From contig DASUAO010000004.1 of the NCBI GenBank assembly GCA_035763745.1, positions 1-25,534 on the forward strand: a stretch of DNA of 25,534 nucleotides, given 5' to 3'. Made by a program: the position numbers and the translations under genes. Position 1 is the stretch's first letter, and every line of letters starts with the position of its first letter. Source of the stretch: DASUAO01 sp035763745. Lineage in GTDB: Bacteria > Actinomycetota > Acidimicrobiia > IMCC26256 > PALSA-555. The notes beneath the pieces were generated by a model that was given only the letters and a program-made list of their open reading frames with translations, was not told the origin of the DNA and ran no database searches. This document shows positions 23,416-25,534 of this stretch, one piece after another.

Positions 23416-23424
23416 GGCCGGTCC

Positions 23425-23430
23425 AGCGTA
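23425..23430 (-). promoter_or_regulatory. -10 box TACGCT for the CapA-like gene
   Basis: TACGCT on the minus strand ends 9 nt before the ATG at 23415, giving no or a 1-3 nt leader. It is 45 bp from the divergent ctaA box. Confidence 0.5.
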
Positions 23431-23475
23431 CCGGCGAGCTCGCGACGCGGATCGTCGACCCCGCGCGCCGGGGCC

Positions 23476-23481
23476 TAGCAT
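23476..23481 (+). promoter_or_regulatory. -10 box TAGCAT, leaderless ctaA promoter
   Basis: TAGCAT ends 8 nt before GTG 23490, with no ribosome site between. The transcript would start at or within a base or two of the start codon. Confidence 0.6.
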
Positions 23482-23489
23482 CCGTCTCC

Positions 23490-24437
23490 GTGCGCGCCCC
23501 CCGAGTCGCTCCGCAGACCTACCAACGGATCGCGCTCGTGGCCGTGGTGCTCCTCGCGGTGATCATCGTGACCGGCGGCGCGGTTCGACTCAGCGGCTCG
23601 GGACTCGGATGCTCCGACTGGCCGAACTGCGAACCGGGTCGGCTGACGCCCCGCGGCGTGAGCGACGTCCACGCGATGGTCGAGTTCCTCAACCGGATGT
23701 TCACCGGGCTGGTGTCGGCCGCGGTGATCGTCTGTGTGCTCGGCTCGCTGGTCCGTGTCCCGAAGCGCCGTGACCTGGTGTGGCTGTCGCTCGGGCTCGT
23801 CGCCGGGGTGTTCGCCCAGGCAGTGCTCGGCGGGCTCACCGTGCTGTTCGAGCTGCGCCCGGAGTTCGTGATGGCGCACTTCCTCGTCTCGCTCGTGCTG
23901 CTCGCCAACGCCCTGGTCCTCTACCGGCGGGCGAGCGAGGCCGAGGGCCCGCTTCGACCCCTGGTCGACGACCGGCTCCGTCGGCTCGGGCGTGTCCTGG
24001 TGGTGTGGGCCACCGTGGTGGTGACCACCGGGACGATCGTCACCGCCACGGGCCCGCACGGCGGCGACGAGGAGGCGAAGCGGTTCGGGTTCGACCTGCC
24101 GACCGTGGCTCGGGTCCACGGGACGAGCGTCATCGTCTTCCTGGTCCTCGTGCTCGGCACCCTGGGGCTGCTGCGTCGCTCCCGGACGCCGCGCGAGGTG
24201 CAGACGCGGCTCGGGCTGCTGCTGGTCGCGGTCGTGGTGCAGGGCGCGATCGGCTACGCGCAGTACCTCAGCGGGATCCCCGAGCTGCTCGTCGGCTTCC
24301 ACCTCGCGGGAGCGACCACGGTCTGGGCCGCGACGGTCTGGTTCGTGCTGGGTCTGACCACGCGCGGCTCGTTGCAACCGGCAGGCGCACCCGATGACTC
24401 CACGTCCGACGACCCGGCGCCGCTGGCGGTGGCGTGA
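23490..24437 (+). CDS. ctaA: Heme A synthase (COX15/CtaA)
   Basis: A 315-residue protein with eight membrane helices. It oxidises the C8 methyl of heme O to the formyl group of heme A for aa3-type cytochrome oxidase. The first helix ends in VIIVTGGAVRLSGSGLGC, and the GCSDWPNC Cys pair (C-x5-C) in the first extracytoplasmic loop matches the redox-active pair of Bacillus CtaA. The four heme-ligand His are in VHAMVEFLNR, MAHFLVSL, VHGTSVIV and VGFHLAGATT, two in each four-helix half. The length is normal for bacteria. Its stop overlaps the GTG of a 39-residue gene (GTGA). The presence of ctaA implies an aerobic respiratory chain with heme a; ctaB and oxidase genes are not in view. Confidence 0.95.
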   Translation: MRAPRVAPQTYQRIALVAVVLLAVIIVTGGAVRLSGSGLGCSDWPNCEPGRLTPRGVSDVHAMVEFLNRMFTGLVSAAVIVCVLGSLVRVPKRRDLVWLSLGLVAGVFAQAVLGGLTVLFELRPEFVMAHFLVSLVLLANALVLYRRASEAEGPLRPLVDDRLRRLGRVLVVWATVVVTTGTIVTATGPHGGDEEAKRFGFDLPTVARVHGTSVIVFLVLVLGTLGLLRRSRTPREVQTRLGLLLVAVVVQGAIGYAQYLSGIPELLVGFHLAGATTVWAATVWFVLGLTTRGSLQPAGAPDDSTSDDPAPLAVA

Positions 24438-24553
24438 CCCCGGAGATCGCGGACCGGGATGCCGGCGCGAGGGTGGAGGTGTTCGCGGCGGTCGGAGCGG
24501 TGAGCATGACGTTCGCGTTGCTCGCCCTGCGCAGCCGCGTTGGCCGCGGGTGA
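24434..24553 (+). CDS. 39-residue single-helix membrane microprotein
   Basis: The GTG at 24434 overlaps the ctaA stop, and its own TGA overlaps the GTG of the next gene; both junctions are GTGA. The product has an acidic head (TPEIADRDAGARVE), one hydrophobic helix (VFAAVGAVSMTFALLAL) and a short basic tail (RSRVGRG), so it should insert with its N-terminus outside by the positive-inside rule. The double coupling argues strongly that it is translated. No family was recognised; a role with heme A synthase or the oxidase is suggested only by position. Confidence 0.6.
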   Translation: MTPEIADRDAGARVEVFAAVGAVSMTFALLALRSRVGRG

Positions 24554-25320
24554 TCGCTTCCTCCGACCGGGGGTCGGAGCCGGTTCGCCCGGTCACCGAC
24601 GCGCCGGTCCTCCGGTTCGCGACGTTCAACATCCGCCACGGTTCCGACGCGGCCGGCAGGGTTCGGATGCGCATGCTCACCCGTGCGTGTCGCGAGCTCG
24701 ACGCCGACGTCCTGGGGCTCCAGGAGGTCCAGGGGGGGCGACGGCGCACGTGGTTCCTCGACCAGGGCGCAGTGGTCGCCCGAGCGACGCGCGCCCGCCA
24801 CGCGAGCGGGCCGGCGCGCCACCGCGGGCTGCTCAAGACCTACGGGAACTCGCTCGTCGTGAAGGGTCGGATCGCCGACGTGGGGGTGCTGGACCTCCCG
24901 CGAGCCGAGGAGCGAGAGCCGCGCGCGGCGGTGCTGGCGCGAATCAGCGTGCGGGGGGTCGAAGTGTCGGTCGCGGTCACGCATCTCCAGCACCGACCCA
25001 AGCGCTTCGCCCACCTGCGCCACGACGCCCCGGACCAGCTCCGCACGGTGCTCGACGCGCTCGGCGAGCGACCCGGACCGCGGGTGCTCCTCGGGGACCT
25101 CAACCTCGACCCGGACGTCACGGGCCCGCTCTTCGCCGCGGCGGGGATGACGGTCGCCGAGCACGGTCCGAGCTTCCCGGCACACCGACCTCGCCGCCGC
25201 ATCGACGTCATCGCGGTCGACGGCCTGGAGATCCGCCGGGCCTGGGTGGCCGACCGCTCGCCCGTGAGCGACCATCGGGCCGTCGTCGCCGAACTGGCCC
25301 GCTCCGGCTCGGCGAGCTGA
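24550..25320 (+). CDS. Endonuclease/exonuclease/phosphatase (EEP) family protein
   Basis: A 256-residue EEP-fold phosphodiesterase. Motifs in order: FATFNIRHG (metal/phosphate Asn), LGLQEVQ (metal Glu), YGNSLVV, VTHLQHR (catalytic His), LLGDLNLDPD (Asp/Asn pair), RRIDVIAV, and the final SDHRAVV (Asp/His). All catalytic positions of the family are kept, so it should be active with Mg2+. Substrates in the family range from abasic DNA to phospholipids and inositol phosphates; nothing here decides between them, and there is no signal peptide. The GTG start overlaps the stop of the 39-residue gene (GTGA), making it the third gene of the ctaA transcription unit. Confidence 0.9.
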   Translation: MIASSDRGSEPVRPVTDAPVLRFATFNIRHGSDAAGRVRMRMLTRACRELDADVLGLQEVQGGRRRTWFLDQGAVVARATRARHASGPARHRGLLKTYGNSLVVKGRIADVGVLDLPRAEEREPRAAVLARISVRGVEVSVAVTHLQHRPKRFAHLRHDAPDQLRTVLDALGERPGPRVLLGDLNLDPDVTGPLFAAAGMTVAEHGPSFPAHRPRRRIDVIAVDGLEIRRAWVADRSPVSDHRAVVAELARSGSAS

Positions 25321-25343
25321 TCCGGCGCGCGACGATGGGCGCC

Positions 25344-25534
25344 ATGGACGTCCATCTCGTCGACGGCACCTATGAGCTGTTCCGCCACTACTCCGGCGCG
25401 CCCGAGCACCTCGACCACGACGGCACCGACGTCGGGGCCGTGCGCGGGGTGGTGCGGTCGATGCTGGAGCTGCTCGACGGTGGTGCGACCCACGTCGGCG
25501 TCGCGACCGACCACGTCGTCGAGTCGTTCCGCAA
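25344..25534 (+). CDS. 5'-3' exonuclease (PolA N-domain/FEN-like), N-terminal part
   Basis: The first 63 codons of a protein that runs off the right edge. MDVHLVDGTYELFRHY carries the first metal-binding Asp (VDG) of the FEN/PolA-type 5'-nuclease, and GAVRGVVRSMLELLDGG with THVGVATDHVVESFR matches the next strand and helix, where the family usually has a xxFD or xxTDH acidic site. The helix-hairpin-helix part is outside the window. An ATG 9 nt earlier (25335) is possible; I prefer 25344 because it starts directly at the conserved strand, and GACGAT sits 7 nt upstream in -10 position. It is 23 nt after the EEP gene. Confidence 0.82.
   Translation, partial: MDVHLVDGTYELFRHYSGAPEHLDHDGTDVGAVRGVVRSMLELLDGGATHVGVATDHVVESFR

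Noticed and set aside
22180..23478. 432-codon plus-strand frame opposite the CapA-like gene
   Set aside because: The CapA metal-site motifs on the minus strand are complete; this frame has none.
1..25534. tRNA, rRNA, CRISPR, IS element, phage or attachment site
   Set aside because: No cloverleaf, spaced direct repeat array, transposase or integrase motif was seen by reading both strands; composition is uniform throughout.

Overview
The window is about 70% GC. Every long gene ends in TGA or TAG, GTG starts are common, and many starts have no Shine-Dalgarno site but a TANNNT box 6-9 nt upstream. The gene content (an AftD-like GT-C enzyme, a DinG helicase, CtaA, CapA and a stand-alone 5'-3' exonuclease) fits a high-GC actinobacterium. 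My best guess is the class Acidimicrobiia, but that rests on general gene content and style, with no marker gene in view. I see no tRNA, rRNA, insertion sequence, phage gene or CRISPR array.

Bases 1-13,000 hold surface-glycan and housekeeping genes. A partial SDR and a 2OG-Fe(II) oxygenase run leftward. A GT4 glycosyltransferase diverges from them. Next come two tiny zinc-binding proteins, a damaged hypothetical gene, a VOC protein, a small membrane protein and a 1104-residue AftD-like GT-C arabinofuranosyltransferase homologue; apart from the first tiny protein, these form a leftward operon read from 7693. Facing it is a rightward run: GT4, a GT2 resembling dolichyl-phosphate glucosyltransferase, a Gfo/Idh oxidoreductase with an internal deletion, DinG, and an aspartyl/asparaginyl-hydroxylase-like 2OG enzyme. 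The GT2 could make the polyprenyl-phosphate sugar that a GT-C enzyme uses as donor.

Bases 13,000-15,600 hold the most interesting unit. An alpha-oxoamine synthase (serine palmitoyltransferase/AONS family) is translationally coupled to a chloramphenicol-acetyltransferase-fold (E2-like) acyltransferase whose catalytic His is replaced by Glu. They converge on the LpxO/AspH-like hydroxylase 33 nt away. No biotin gene is nearby, so an amino-lipid (sphingoid-like) pathway is a reasonable hypothesis.

Bases 15,600-25,534 are a mixed set: a lytic transglycosylase lipoprotein, dienelactone hydrolase, an HD-domain protein with a PhnZ/MIOX-like six-ligand pattern, an M48-family membrane protein with its zinc site destroyed, a penicillin acylase lacking a signal peptide, an alpha/beta hydrolase, a CapA-like protein, heme A synthase CtaA, a 39-residue membrane microprotein, an EEP-family phosphatase/nuclease, and the start of a 5'-3' exonuclease. 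A 14-bp perfect inverted repeat lies between the divergent pseudo-peptidase and acylase genes.

Neighbouring co-directional genes are often joined by 4-nt GTGA or ATGA overlaps (six cases), which implies translational coupling. First genes of transcription units mostly look leaderless.
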